Notes: generated by a model from the sequence alone, not told the origin. Numbered from the stretch's first letter, positions 12,423 to 23,695 are shown. The stretch: 64,000 nucleotides of DNA from Microdochium bolleyi (GCA_001566295.1 KQ964261.1:310001-374000); one strand, 5' to 3'. Numbers and translations are program-made.

Positions 12423-15031
12423 GCTTATTCCGGCGGCAGACCGATGTCAGCACCTCGTCGTCGGGATCTGGGTCCGAGTATCAGAGCGAGAGTGAGAGTC
12501 AGAGCGACGACGACAACGTAGTCGCACAGACTACTACCAGCCAGGGCCGGGCCGGAAGCAAGCAACCCGCCGCCGGCACAACCACAGCCGCTGCTGCACC
12601 GCTGCAGAGGACGAGGACGGTGGACTCCGAGGCGGACGACAGCGTCAGCCGCACGCAGCACTCCAATGCCAGCACAGACAACGCGGACGAGGTCGTTGCT
12701 GGCACGGGCAGCCGCGATGGCGGCGGCGGCGGCACCACGACCGAGATCCTGTTCAGCAGCGGCGAGCTGTCTTCGGCGGACGGTCTCGGCGAGGGCTCGG
12801 CGTCTGCACACCGTGACATGATGCTCGCGGGCCTGCTCGAGCACTACTACCAGTCCAGGGCGCTCGACTTTCTAAACGCTGCAAATCCAGGAGGCGGCGG
12901 CAGCACCACCACTTTTCACCGCGAGTCTCCAGAGGTCCAGCAGCTCGCTGGCCAGCTCCTCGCCCAGGCCTCGCAGACGCTCTCCTCCGGGGGCGTGCTC
13001 AAGTCCTCGGCCACGGCCGACGAGAACCGCGAGATCCGCCGGCAGTACCTCATGGGTCTCGACAGCCTTGCCCTGCAGGGTGTCAATGCCGACGCAGCAC
13101 AGCGGGTGGTGGCCTCTACGGACTCGCTGCGGAGCGGCAGCAGTGCTCTCGTCGACCACAACGCCGTTTTCGCCGGACTGTCAAACAGCGCCATCGGAGA
13201 TCTCGTGGGCCCCGTCCGTGCCATGTCCATGAGGCTGCCCTACCTGCCGCACCCAGCAAACGACCTGCAGCTCACGGTCCGCCAGCCCCCGTCGCCGCCG
13301 CAGCAGCCGCGCAGCCACTACAAGACTTCCTTCCAGGAGATCAGCTTCCTGGGCAAAGGCGGCTTCGGCAGCGTCTTCAAGTGTTGGAACCGCTTCGACG
13401 ACAGGATGTACGCGGTCAAGAAGATCCCGCTGTCTCCCAGGCTGAGCAAGAGCTTCTGCGAGGGCGGGCACGACCGGCTGGGCAAGCTGCTGCGCGAGGT
13501 CCGCGCGCTCGCAACGTTTGATCACTCAAACATTGTGCGTTATCACGCTACCTGGATCGAGGAGCCGAGCCACTCCGCGGATAGTGCCGGCCAGGCTGGA
13601 CCGAGCCGTGCGTTTGCGCAGCCTGAGCCAAGACCACGAGCATGGCAGCCGAAGCTGCTCGAGAATCGTCCGCTGTTCGTGGCGGGCAATAACAATGAGC
13701 CAAGTTTCTCAGAGAACCAGTCGATGAATATCGCTTCCAGCGCGGGCGCCTCGCTTTTTGGCTTCGATACTGGCTCCGGGGATGTCCCCGCAGCAGGGCA
13801 CAGCTTTGCCGCCGGGCCACAGTGGTCACAAAGCGACCTGTCTGCTGCAAAGCGAGTGGAGGAACTGACATCCTCATCCGAAGACGATGAAGAGGATGTA
13901 GGCGCCAGCCTCTTCACAGATGGCATGTCCGGCGGCAACCACGGACGCAGTATCATCCCCGCGGGCATACCAGCGCACGATCCTACCGTCCACGTCCTGC
14001 ACATCCAGATGTCGCTCTACCCCATGACGCTTGCGCAGTACCTCTCACCCGCGTCGAGACCCCCTACTCATTGCTTCCACCTGGTTCCCAGCCTACGCCT
14101 TTTGCTATCCATCTTGACGGGGCTGCAGTATATACACTCCAAGGGTCTGATACACCGCGACATTAAACCTGGGAACATCTTCTTGTCGCCGTCCACTCCG
14201 GACACGAGCGAGTCTACGCACAGCGGGTATTGCAACGTGGGAGATTGCGACAGCTGTGACACCATAACGGAGGAATCGGCATCTTTACCATCAGCGACAG
14301 CATCAGCGTCAACATCACCATCACCACCGTCACCAATAGCAACAGCAGCATCTCGGAGAACACCAATCTGGCTTAATCCGAGGATCGGTGACTTTGGCTT
14401 GGTCACCCAGCTGGCGAGGGAAGGAATGTCCACATCACCCGCAGACACCCTCGAGCAGCAGCTCTTAGGGCGACACGCCGGGGATCACACGTCTTCGGAC
14501 AACAACAATAACGACGAGGACAAGGCAGTGGGCACCATATATTACCGCCCGCCAAGGTGGCCGCCGCAACCATCATCGCCCGTGGCTAAAGGTAAAGGCA
14601 GACAAAGAAGTCCTATTTTTCAGGATGGCCACCACGGCGATGATGCTGCCAGAGAGGCTGGGTCCTACCCGTCACCCGCCCCTCCTGCCTCGCCAACGCG
14701 CAAGAGGAAGGCTTCGCCTGACGAGAAGCTCGACATCTTCGCGCTCGGGGTCGTCTTCGTCGAGATGCTTTCGTGCTGCAACACGGCGATGCAGCGCGTC
14801 GACATGCTCAAGGCGATCCAGGAGGGCAGAGTCCCCGTGGAAGACGTGCGGAAGTGCTGCCACGATGCCGGGAGACTGCGCCCGCAGGACCATGATGACC
14901 CGCCGCTGGAGGTTGCGGACCAAGTCGTCGCGCTTGTAGAGGGCATGCTGGCGCTCGATCCCGAGCAACGGTGGGAAGGCTCCCGGGTGAGGGCGGCGGC
15001 TGAGAGGATATTGAGACAGTGTGCTAGGTGA
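12419..15031 (+). CDS. Protein kinase of the PEK/eIF2-alpha kinase type
   Basis: A single open frame of 870 residues. Residues 1-300 are a Ser/Gly/Ala-rich region of low complexity. The kinase domain starts near residue 305. It has a glycine loop GKGGFGSV, the ATP-binding lysine K334 in YAVKKI, an REVRALATFDHSNIVRYHATW segment, HRDIKPGN (D581) and GDFGL (D658). A long acidic/serine-rich insert of roughly 150 residues separates the N and C lobes, as in eIF2-alpha kinases (HRI, PERK, GCN2). FDDRMYAVKKI and the insert favour the PEK/HRI-like group over GCN2, and no HisRS-like or RWD domain is present. The activation segment reads VGTIYYRPP followed by a Pro/Lys/Arg-rich insert, so the usual APE is missing; the later LDIFALGVVFVEML helix is intact. 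It probably phosphorylates eIF2-alpha under stress, though the altered P+1 region leaves substrate choice open. Confidence 0.8.
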   Translation: MSLFRRQTDVSTSSSGSGSEYQSESESQSDDDNVVAQTTTSQGRAGSKQPAAGTTTAAAAPLQRTRTVDSEADDSVSRTQHSNASTDNADEVVAGTGSRDGGGGGTTTEILFSSGELSSADGLGEGSASAHRDMMLAGLLEHYYQSRALDFLNAANPGGGGSTTTFHRESPEVQQLAGQLLAQASQTLSSGGVLKSSATADENREIRRQYLMGLDSLALQGVNADAAQRVVASTDSLRSGSSALVDHNAVFAGLSNSAIGDLVGPVRAMSMRLPYLPHPANDLQLTVRQPPSPPQQPRSHYKTSFQEISFLGKGGFGSVFKCWNRFDDRMYAVKKIPLSPRLSKSFCEGGHDRLGKLLREVRALATFDHSNIVRYHATWIEEPSHSADSAGQAGPSRAFAQPEPRPRAWQPKLLENRPLFVAGNNNEPSFSENQSMNIASSAGASLFGFDTGSGDVPAAGHSFAAGPQWSQSDLSAAKRVEELTSSSEDDEEDVGASLFTDGMSGGNHGRSIIPAGIPAHDPTVHVLHIQMSLYPMTLAQYLSPASRPPTHCFHLVPSLRLLLSILTGLQYIHSKGLIHRDIKPGNIFLSPSTPDTSESTHSGYCNVGDCDSCDTITEESASLPSATASASTSPSPPSPIATAASRRTPIWLNPRIGDFGLVTQLAREGMSTSPADTLEQQLLGRHAGDHTSSDNNNNDEDKAVGTIYYRPPRWPPQPSSPVAKGKGRQRSPIFQDGHHGDDAAREAGSYPSPAPPASPTRKRKASPDEKLDIFALGVVFVEMLSCCNTAMQRVDMLKAIQEGRVPVEDVRKCCHDAGRLRPQDHDDPPLEVADQVVALVEGMLALDPEQRWEGSRVRAAAERILRQCAR

Positions 15032-18000
15032 CCGGCTGACCGTTCCACAAAACTGTGCAACGGCATGGAAAAGGACAAAGCGCGTTGGCCGTCATGAAGG
15101 TCAGCATCGTATCAGTACCAACGATGAAAATAGCTACTATCGCAGCGAACAATATCGTGTACCAATAACACCATTCTTCGAAAGACTCAACACAACCTGG
15201 ACATGGAGGAGTCCGCTGATGATTCCCGTGCTTTGCAACGAACCCGCGGGAAACTGCGGGCAGCTGAGCCCAATTGTCTTCATCCTTGACGACAAGGCCC
15301 ATCCGAGGGTTCCAAGGTCGAAGGGAGCACAAGATCCGGAAAGTAACCCGAGGGCTACCGCATCAGCTTATTTTCGTGGAGAGAAAACCTCGCGAGCATC
15401 ACAGCCAGGGGCTGAAGGTAGTTCTGGTGCCAGAAGCCCTTCGCACTTCAGTATGACGTACTGTAGTGTCGACCAGTCTCGACCTTGAAATTTTGACATT
15501 TCGTGGCGGCAAGAGCAGGACTTACGGGTAGCCGGCGAAGCAGAATCGCCCCAGTGGGACAAGTGCACGTCTGATTTCTGCCCTGAATTCCCCCTCGTAT
15601 GACGTTGAATGAGCGGCTACGTGTGTGGAATCACGTCTCTGCGGAAGGGGCTGAGCTTGCTCAACGTTCAACATGCACAGAGAGAAGCCGGTCACACATG
15701 TTCCGACGGTCTGGCTCGTCCGCGTGACTCCCTGTATCCTGCGCACGCTGACAACAGACTTCCAGGATGCGTCGGGCTATGCTTCGCCCTATGAAGTTGA
15801 CCTACACCGGCCGCGGCTCAGGTCTGGGTTCGGTAAGCTCTGAGCAATGTTCTAGAAAGAAAAGGTGCAGCATCCGATGCTTTCTGACCATTCGGATGAC
15901 ATTTGCTAGCAATGCCATGCGCGCAACTTATCGGGACTGGTTACCTGAAGGAGTTCTTTACCAACCCATCGGGTGGATCTGTAGGCATGTTGGCCGATAG
16001 ACACGTTATGGGTGGTGCCCACCCGGTGTAAGCTGCTGTTGGACCTCCACTCCCGGTGAGTACACAGCAGCATGACATGATGTGGCGTTGGGCTGAACTC
16101 AGCTACTGATTCGCTGCGTTGAAACAGCTAGAATGGGGGATGCAAGGGTTCCAGAGATGCCGCATAGAGTATCAGAGCCTGACCGGTTTCACATGATTGG
16201 CGAGCTGGACAAACAAGGCAACCGTTCAAGGCGGCAATGATTGTTGCATGAGACTGAAGAGGAATATTCGCGACGAAGCCACCGAGCATGTGTGGGGGTT
16301 TAGCCCCTCGATGAAGCCCAACGTGATCCGCACGTCGATCGGCTTATATGCATCCATCTTACTCACCTGGAGGTGGTGGTACAGCATATGGAGGATGTGA
16401 TCTTGTGATCTATACTGACATCCGAGTGGGACGGCGGGACAAGGAGAGCAATGTATATTGCTTTGTTCATTGATCTGTAGATTGTGAGCTGAACACTCTG
16501 AGGCATAGAGGTATCCAACAGAGTGCTGGCGAGGAGAAAAGTGGCGAAGACCACCGCACAGGCTCGAAAGCCGGGTGAAAGATATTATGGCGCAGCAGCC
16601 TTAGAGCTCGGTGACTGACCTCGACAGCTTCCCTTATCGTGCTCCTCTTTAGCTTACGGGCCGTACTACCGCGGGCTCCGAATCATACAGGACGGGTGTT
16701 TTGTATTGGTCCCAGGGGCAGGTGTCGCCGGGTGACTACTTCATCGTTGTCACACTAGTTTTGCAGCCCGGGCTGAGATGGTGGTCATGCCCCGACGCGC
16801 CAGCTCATTGCATGGCAATGACTTTTGCCGAATGGGGGTGGTCACATAGATTCGAGTGTAATGGTCGTTACGTGACCGGTCTGATTTTATGGAAGTAGTA
16901 TAGATCTTGTTTCGAACGGGCCCGGAGAAGCGAGGATAGCCACAGCCGAGGAAATGTGCTCTCGGCGCAGGCAAGCGGGTCGCGCACCACATGTCCATGA
17001 CCTGGTTGCCTTCCGATGGCGAAGCTGTCTGACTGACGATCTTGAGGTCAACGCTGGGGGTCTTCTGGCCCGTGGATAGCCGGAACATCGGTGGCGGAGT
17101 GTTCGTGAACAAGGCCGAGGCGTGCAGATCAACGTTCGAAGGAGGAGGCAAGAGGTGGTCGATATTAGCCAAAGGAGGCAGGCCGAAGTATAAAATGTCG
17201 AAAATTGTCCCTGTCTGTCCTAGGCACTTCAGTCCAGCATGATCATCCACTCTTGTGTCCGCAAAGCAACAGCCACCAGACAGACCCTTACCATAAACCG
17301 CAATGGCGCAGCACGGATCTCTTATGTCGGCGTCTGGTTACATCCCCGTTACATGCCCCGTCTGCTCAGGGTCGTTCAAGATGTGAGATGAAGGCTGCCT
17401 CAGTGTTGGGACACGATTCAGGATGCTGACAAGTTGTTCTAGGGATTGTGCTCATTGCAACAACACCGGTGTCATTCTGCAAGCCGGGATGGCAATGCCT
17501 GACTATACCGATTACGACCAGTCGCGCAGCAACCCAAGCTCGGGATCGAACAGGCGCCAGCGGCCGAGTGGTGGGAGGCAGGCTCGGGCTTCGCGAGACT
17601 GAGGTGAAGAATAGATGCAGCGAAACAGCGGGCAGTGGCATTGAGCGATGGACGGGGTCTTCTGATGCGTTGGTGAGGTGGACTCGGGTTGGAAGGCCTT
17701 TCTTCGCGTACCTTCAGGTATATACATGTGTAGGATGCGCCATGGGAGCCATTGCAGGAATATATACGGCACTTGCAAAAAATCAGCAGTCTCAAGTTTG
17801 GCAAGCACGACGGAGCTGGTGTAAGTGGATGTGTGAAGGTAGAAGCACCTGTGCCAGGGATATTGGAAATACACGACGAAATGCGCAGTTGAGTGTTACT
17901 CTGCCTCTCAGCAATGCTTCATCTGGCAACCCCTATTTCAGCCCAGGAATCTGAACGCGCCAGAATCCCGCGATGTCTTGGCTGTTCGGGAACAAGTACA

Positions 18001-18227
18001 TCCAGTACGTTTGACATTAAGGCACCTGTGAGGTAAAGTACCCTAGGGGCACGGTACCTACTCCGGACGCTGCCCGACCCACTCTTTCCCAATACGGCTG
18101 GACCCCACACGCCGCCGGAGCTCTTCTGCAGCTCGCCATCGAGAGCTTCGGGAGCATCCACATCACATGGTGGTGTCAAAGATCGGAAGGAGCTGGACCC
18201 TGATCATGATTAGCAGACATCGCCATC
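15032..18227. other. 3.2-kb gene-free interval
   Basis: There is no ATG-initiated frame with a recognisable product. The longest frames (about 16750-17250 on minus and 17448-17954 on plus) open at GTG and have no family signature. The stretch is less GC-rich than the coding regions, notably around 16100-16900, but I do not see clear transposon protein relics or the dense TA-rich pattern of heavy RIP mutation. I checked by eye for tRNA T-loop boxes and found none. A non-coding RNA or a decayed repeat cannot be excluded. Confidence 0.4.
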
Positions 18228-19406
18228 ATGTCGGTCATTCTCTGCACAGGTACGCAGACGCCCGCAATACGCGCGACACATGAGTCCCTCCACTAACGTC
18301 TCGAAGCTGGCTATGACCACACCATCAGGTATGCGAGACCGCCCGCGGTGCCGTGCGATGCGATGCGAGCCTCAAACCACGCGACTGACTTGATCCTCCC
18401 ACCACAGATTCTGGGAAGCACTCTCAGGCATATGCTCGCGCACGATACAGCATCCAGACTCCCAGGTGAACCGACTATGCATCTCCCCCGATAAGCGCTT
18501 CCTTGCCGCCGCCGGCCACCACACCGTCAAGCTCTTCGACATCAAGTCGACGAATCCCAACCCGCTCCTGACCTTCGAGGGCCACACGGGCAACATCACC
18601 AGCGTCGCGTTCCACTGCGAGGGCAAATGGATGGTCACGAGCTCCGAGGATGGCACCGTCAAGATCTGGGAGACGCGCAGCGGCACCATCCAGCGCAGCT
18701 ACAACCATGGCTCCCCAGTCAACGACGTCGTCATTCACCCCAACCAGGGAGAGATCATTGCCTGCGACAGGAGCGGCAGCGTCCGCATGTGGGATCTTGC
18801 CGCCAACAACTGCTCCCATCAACTCATCCCCGAGCCTGATGTGTCGGTCTCGAGCGTTACGGTCGCTAGCGACGGCACTCTGCTCTGTGCCGCGAACAAT
18901 GCTGTAAGATGCCTCTTGGGAGCAACTTCATCACGGGAGATGAAAGCTTCAAGCGCTGACCCTATTGTCTTCTGTAGGGAAACGTCTTTGTATGGTCCCT
19001 TGTCCAGTCATACGATGCGACCAACGTGATCCCGATCACACAGTTCAGCGCTCACAAGGAGTACATTACTCGGATCCTGCTATCGCCCGATGTCAAGAAG
19101 CTCGCAACCTGCAGCGCAGACCATACCGCGAAGATCTGGGAGGTCGACGTCATGTCCGACAGCGCCGGCTTCCAGGGTGCCGCGGGGGAGCCTAAGCCGT
19201 TCCCTCTCGAGGCCACCCTGAGTGGCCACCAGCGCTGGGTCTGGGATTGCGCTTTCAGCGCCGACAGCGCGTACCTGGTGACGGCCTGCTCTGACCACTA
19301 CGCCCGGCTGTGGGAGCTGCACAGCCAGCAGGTCATTCGCCAGTACAACGGCCACCACCGAGGCGTCGTGTGTGTTGCCCTAAACGACTACTCGGAGTCG
19401 CGCTAG
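18228..19406 (+). CDS. LST8: LST8 (TOR complex subunit, WD40 propeller)
   Basis: Four exons: 18228-18249, 18307-18328, 18408-18903 and 18978-19406, giving 322 residues. The first two exons are only 22 nt each and encode MSVILCT-AGYDHTIR, the conserved LST8 N-terminus. Splicing then joins to FWEALSG. WD repeats follow: VKLFDIKS, GHTGNITSVAFH with VKIWETRSG, VRMWDLAAN, GNVFVWSLV, AHKEYITRILLSPD with AKIWEVD, and GHQRWVWDCAFS with ARLWELHS. The length fits the family (about 300-320). LST8 (mLST8, S. pombe Wat1/Pop3) binds the TOR kinase domain in both TORC1 and TORC2 and stabilises it. An ATG at 18206, out of frame and overlapping the start, could act as a small upstream ORF if it is in the transcript. 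The identification is secure. Confidence 0.96.
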
Positions 19407-19949
19407 GAACTTCCCGAGGGATTGATTCGTGCCTATACAGGCCGCCGCATTGATTTTGCTTAGGACGCATAGCTCTCATGATTGTTTGGATGGTCGAGCA
19501 GCTCTGGCCTTGAGGCTCGACGGGTTCAGTATGGCGTTTAGGAACGGGCTTGCTGTTGTGCTTTGTTTGATTGCTACGAATTGCAGACCAGGCTGGATGT
19601 CTTGAAGATTAGATTATCAGCAGCATGTCGTACTTGCCATGATATCACACAGCGTTTTTCACGACTGGCTGTGTTTATATTCGCCCATCGAGTCCATTGT
19701 TGTAGGTGTCGTGTATCGCCCGAACCACTTCGTGATGATGGAGCGTTGAGGGCATGAATGGTGCACCGGACCCACTCCGCGAGACATCCCGAGGTTGTTC
19801 TGTCGTCCCGGTTCTCGGAGCCACGAACTCGACCACTCCAACACATTTTCCTCCAGGATACATTCTTGCCCCCCGAAATCTATGATCAAGCTGTCCACAG
19901 TATTCAATTGACCACGAAAAGACGGGACCAGTTCTACTATACATGCAGC
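19407..19949. other. Intergenic region between LST8 and the hydrolase
   Basis: No gene seen. It should contain the LST8 3' UTR and the promoter of the hydrolase. An ATG at 19943, 7 nt before the hydrolase start and out of frame, opens a 12-codon ORF that overlaps the coding start. Confidence 0.45.
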
Positions 19950-21263
19950 ATGGCCTCTCCCACCAACCCGACAGCCTCTGATGCTCCCGGAGGAGCTGTC
20001 TCCAAGACCACAATATCTGTCGCCGGTCTGGATCTGGACATCTTCGGCCTGTCCGAGCTGTCCGCGGAAACCAGCTATGTGTCCTGCCTGTGGCTGCACC
20101 ACGGTCGGGGCAGGCGGAAGGAGGATATGGCGGATGTCGCGGAGATCATGGTCTCAGGGTACCTGAACCAGCAGCGGCAACACCACGGCGGTGGCGGAAG
20201 CCAGAGAGGCCTCATCGCCATAGCCTTCGACCAGCGGAACCACGGCACCCGCATGACGTCCAAGCTGGCCAACAGGACGTGGCGCTCGGGCAACAGCACC
20301 CACGCGCAGGACATGTTCTCCCAGGTCACCGGGACGGTCGTCGACACGATGCATCTCATGGACGTGCTGGAAGGGTATCTGTGGCTGGAACACCACCACC
20401 ACCACCACCAAGACGAGGAGAAGAAGGAGCAGCAGAGTAAGACGATCGACCAGCACCTCGTGCTCGGCGTGAGCATGGGCGGGCACTGCGCGTGGCAGCT
20501 GCTGTTCGAGGACCCGCGGTTCGATGCCGGGGTGGTGGTCATCGGGTGTCCGGATTACATGCGTGAGTTCTCTCAGTTTCAATTCTCTCTTACTGAGCGC
20601 CCTTCTACGACTTCTACTTGACGTGATACATTGTGTTTGCTTTCCTGCTCCCCGCAGCTCACAGAGGATATATATATATACTTGTGCACCCTCGTTAACG
20701 ATCTCTCTCTAGGTCTCATGACCAACCGCGCTACATCCTCCAAGCTCCCTAGCACCACATTGTCATCCTCGTCCTCATTTATCGGTAGCTCACACTTTCC
20801 CCCAGCACTCGTCAATGCCGCCAAACGGTGGGATCCCAAGGCGAGAATCTTCGGCACAGAGCCCGTCCCGGCAGCAGCCGGATCACAGCACTCGTCGTCG
20901 TCATCGTCGTCGCATCACACACGTGCGGCGCTTGACAGGACGGCGATCCGCGGGAAGAAGATCCAGGTTCTCTCCGGTGGGAAGGACAACCTCGTGCCGT
21001 ACGCGGCGGGGGAGGCGTTTCTGAACTGGTTCAAGGGTGTTTCTGCGGCGTGGTATGGTGGCGGTAGTGGGGAGGAAGGGGATGGGAATGTGGTGAGCAT
21101 TGAAGATAATTTGTACCCAGAGGCTGGGCATGAGTTCAGCGAGGAGATGAAGAGGGATGCAGTCAGGTTTGTCGTAGATGTCGTGGCGAGCCGTGACGGT
21201 GAGGCGCCAGGAGGAAGAAAGCCAGAACAGCGGCAGCAGCGGCGTGCCTCACCCAAGATTTAA
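19950..21263 (+). CDS. Alpha/beta hydrolase fold protein
   Basis: Two exons, 19950-20562 and 20713-21263, joined by a 150-nt intron (GTGAGT donor, CTCTCTAG acceptor) to give 387 residues. The nucleophile elbow is GVSMGGH, with the serine as candidate catalytic residue. An upstream strand and loop read IAIAFDQRNHGTR, and the late aspartate and histidine candidates lie in LSGGKDNLVPY and EAGHEFSEEM. This order is the classical Ser-Asp-His arrangement. Low-complexity insertions break the fold: six consecutive His followed by an acidic/Lys/Gln run before the elbow, and Ser runs in exon 2. Substrate is unknown; the nearest broad group is the dienelactone-hydrolase/peptidase S9-like hydrolases. The ATG at 19950 was chosen because the upstream extension in the same frame has no family resemblance. 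Confidence 0.82.
20391..20410 (+). repeat. CAC microsatellite encoding a His6 run
   Basis: Six CAC codons in a row followed by CAA, inside exon 1 of the alpha/beta hydrolase. It encodes six histidines next to an acidic/Lys/Gln run. It is likely to vary in length between strains. Confidence 0.8.
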
Positions 21264-21396
21264 AGGGCGGCTGATAGCATACAGTTCAGAACACACATAT
21301 ACACATATCATGTCCAATCAATATCTGAATAACCTTGGCGGGCAATGTGTCTTTGTCTCTCCTACACACGCTCCCGATTCTCTAGGATCTATTTCA

Positions 21397-22344
21397 TCAC
21401 ATCCTCGCCCAAGGCTGCACCGCGCCCTCACGCAACACCTCCCTCCCATCCTTCTCACTCCTCACGGTAGCCACGCCGCTCGCGGCCCTCTCCTCCTCCG
21501 ACTCGAACAGATCCTGCCCAACACCCCACGGGTTCCTCTTCTCCCTCTTCCCCGCGAGGACCTCGCCCACGCCGTGCGGATCATCGCGCCACTGCCGCAG
21601 CGCCTCCGCGTTGCCCCTCATCGTCGGATCGTCGTCGTCGTCGAGCGCCAGACCCGGCGGGTCGATCCCGACGTACGACACCCGCGACAGCGGGAGATAG
21701 CCGATCGCGGCGGCGCCGCAGTGCGCGTCGACGAGGCGGGCCCGCTTGAAGGAGTGGCCGACTATGGTGACCTTTTCGGGCCAGACACGGTCCCGGGGTC
21801 GCGGGGCCGAGTCTCGCCAGAACTGGACGAGGCTGAAGAGGATGTTGTGGTACGAGTCGAGGGCGCGGGGCTCGCAGTGGATGCGGTCGTTCTCCTTCCT
21901 CTCTTGGTCGGCCGCGGGAGGTTGGAGGATGCCAAAGTAGTTGTTCACCCGGACGAGGTTTGCGTAGCTCTGGGACTCTGAGAGCTGTGTTTCTGAGCGT
22001 GTGGGACCGCTGTGATCAGACGCACCGCAGGATAAGATCGAAGCATTAGCAGATGCAATGTGCCAGCGTGGTTGTGCTGCAGATATCATGCTTGGCGGGC
22101 CGTTGTAGTGGTAGTGCTACTCCGGTAACCAAGAAGGAAGCGAAGATGCATACCCAGAAAACATCAGCACGGCGTCGTCATCGTCGCGAATCACCTCGAG
22201 GCCGGCTTTCGTGTGTTCGATAAAGGTAGGGGTCTCGTCAGCCTGGAAAGGCGCGATGAGCCACTCCGCCTCGTCAGAGCCGCGGGCCGGGCCGCCGGTC
22301 CAGATGCCATGGCAGCAGACTATAACCAAGTGGCTGGGGGGCAT
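21397..22344 (-). CDS. DUF218 / YdcF-like domain protein
   Basis: Two exons on the minus strand, 22344-22154 and 22009-21397, joined by a 144-nt intron (GTATGC donor, ATCACAG acceptor), giving 267 residues. The N-terminus MPPSHLVIVCCHGIW is a buried strand. The splice creates the family signature FSGGPTRSE, and the second half has the conserved VTIVGHSFKRAR and GIDPPG elements. DUF218 members include E. coli YdcF, which binds S-adenosylmethionine, and several membrane-associated bacterial proteins; fungal members are uncharacterised. It lies 139 bp downstream of FOL3 on the same strand and is convergent with the alpha/beta hydrolase (133 bp between stops). Reaction and substrate are unknown. 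Confidence 0.87.
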
Positions 22345-22483
22345 GGCTGATGTATGTCACAGGGCCGAAACGTGGAAGTGTTCATCGAAATGTGCAGCTG
22401 TCGCTTCGACCAGTTGTCGTTCTGGGGACAGATGCCCCACATGACATATTACTAGGATAGCATCGCAGTGAACGGTTTTCTTG

Positions 22484-23695
22484 TTACGACCGAAGCAGGC
22501 GAAGCACGTCAGAGACGAGATACAGACTTCCTGCTATTACAAGAGGCCCTTCGTTGGCGATGCTTGAGGCTCGGCTTAACGCGGCCTTCAGATCCCTAGC
22601 TGGCTCTTGTTTCTCGGCACGGACAACACCAACGCTCTTTGCCACGTCCATAATCTGCCTTGAATCCATAGACTTGACCCAGGGCATTCCGTCGACGGGC
22701 CCGAACTCCACGGTGATGACCGAATCCTCGGGGTGTAGTATGAGTCCCAGAATCTCGTGGATGTCCTTGCCAGCAGAAGCGGCGAGGACCCAAGTCACCG
22801 ATTTGCTTGTTGGCCTCAGATGCTTTTCGACGTACGCAGAGAGGACCTCGGCGGACTGAGGATTGTGCGCCCCATCGAGAACCACCTTTGCATTACGGCC
22901 CGTGATCGCTTCAATACTCAGCTTCTGCAGACGACCCGGCCAGTTCATACCCCGCACGGCGTTGGCCAGAGGAGGGATCGAGTCGAACTCGGGGTAGAGC
23001 AGTTGAAACGCAGTATGGGCACATGCCAGATTCTGCCGCTGGTGTGGCTCCAGCTCATCTGCCAGCTCACTCACCAGGGGGCTGGAGGAAGGGTCAGCAA
23101 GACGGAGAGGAGCACCTGTCTCTGCAGCGTGCTGCCGTATGACGCCCAGGACTGTGTCGGCGTTGCTTGGGTCGGCTACACAGGGCACATCCCGCCGCAT
23201 GATGCCAGCCTTGTGGAGCGCGATCTCAGCGAGCGTGTTGCCGAGAAACGACTGGTGATCCAAGCCGATCTTGGAAACGACCGTCACACCTTTTCTCTGG
23301 AGGACGTTGGTAGCATCGAGCTTGCCGCCCAGGCCTACCTCGATAACACCAACCTGCACCTCCTCAGCCTCGAAGATCTCGAAGGCGGTAGCCACGAGCA
23401 GCTCGAACTCGGTGGCGCGCAGCTGCTGCTCAGTGTCTCTCTTCTTAACGAGGTCTTCGAAGTGGAGGAAAGTCTTCTCTGGCACGGTGCTGTCGTTGAT
23501 GGTGATGCAGTCCCAACGGTCGATTAGATGCGGCGAGGTGAATCTGCCGCACGAGACGTGGTTGGCTCTGAGCATTGCCGTGAGGTATGCGCAGATGGAG
23601 CCTTTGCCATTTGTGCCGGCGACGTGGATGGCGTTCCACGTCTGTGGTGTCTGCTTGAGCAGAGCCGCGACCCGAGCCAGGCCCAGTTCGATCAT
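22484..23695 (-). CDS. FOL3: Dihydrofolate synthase (FOL3-type, Mur ligase family)
   Basis: A single-exon gene of 403 residues when started at the first in-frame ATG (MIELGLARVAALLK). The frame stays open 17 residues further upstream to a GTG at 23746, so a longer N-terminus from an unseen upstream exon is possible. Mur ligase/FPGS signatures are clear: P-loop HVAGTNGKGSICAYL, TSPHLIDRWDCI, VGVIEVGLGGKLDATNV, SKIGLDHQSFLGNT, the C-terminal DGAHNPQSAEV, and a closing GPLVIAGSLYLVSD. The protein joins glutamate to dihydropteroate to make dihydrofolate, in the cytosol or mitochondrion. The length and LDHQSFLGNT motif fit FOL3 better than the longer polyglutamylating MET7 type. It is the upstream member of a same-strand pair with the DUF218 gene. 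Confidence 0.9.
   Translation of the reverse strand: MIELGLARVAALLKQTPQTWNAIHVAGTNGKGSICAYLTAMLRANHVSCGRFTSPHLIDRWDCITINDSTVPEKTFLHFEDLVKKRDTEQQLRATEFELLVATAFEIFEAEEVQVGVIEVGLGGKLDATNVLQRKGVTVVSKIGLDHQSFLGNTLAEIALHKAGIMRRDVPCVADPSNADTVLGVIRQHAAETGAPLRLADPSSSPLVSELADELEPHQRQNLACAHTAFQLLYPEFDSIPPLANAVRGMNWPGRLQKLSIEAITGRNAKVVLDGAHNPQSAEVLSAYVEKHLRPTSKSVTWVLAASAGKDIHEILGLILHPEDSVITVEFGPVDGMPWVKSMDSRQIMDVAKSVGVVRAEKQEPARDLKAALSRASSIANEGPLVIAGSLYLVSDVLRLLRS

Noticed and set aside
16750..17954. Open frames of about 166-168 codons in the 15-18 kb gap
   Set aside because: They open at GTG rather than ATG, lack family motifs, and their composition is unlike confirmed genes in the window.
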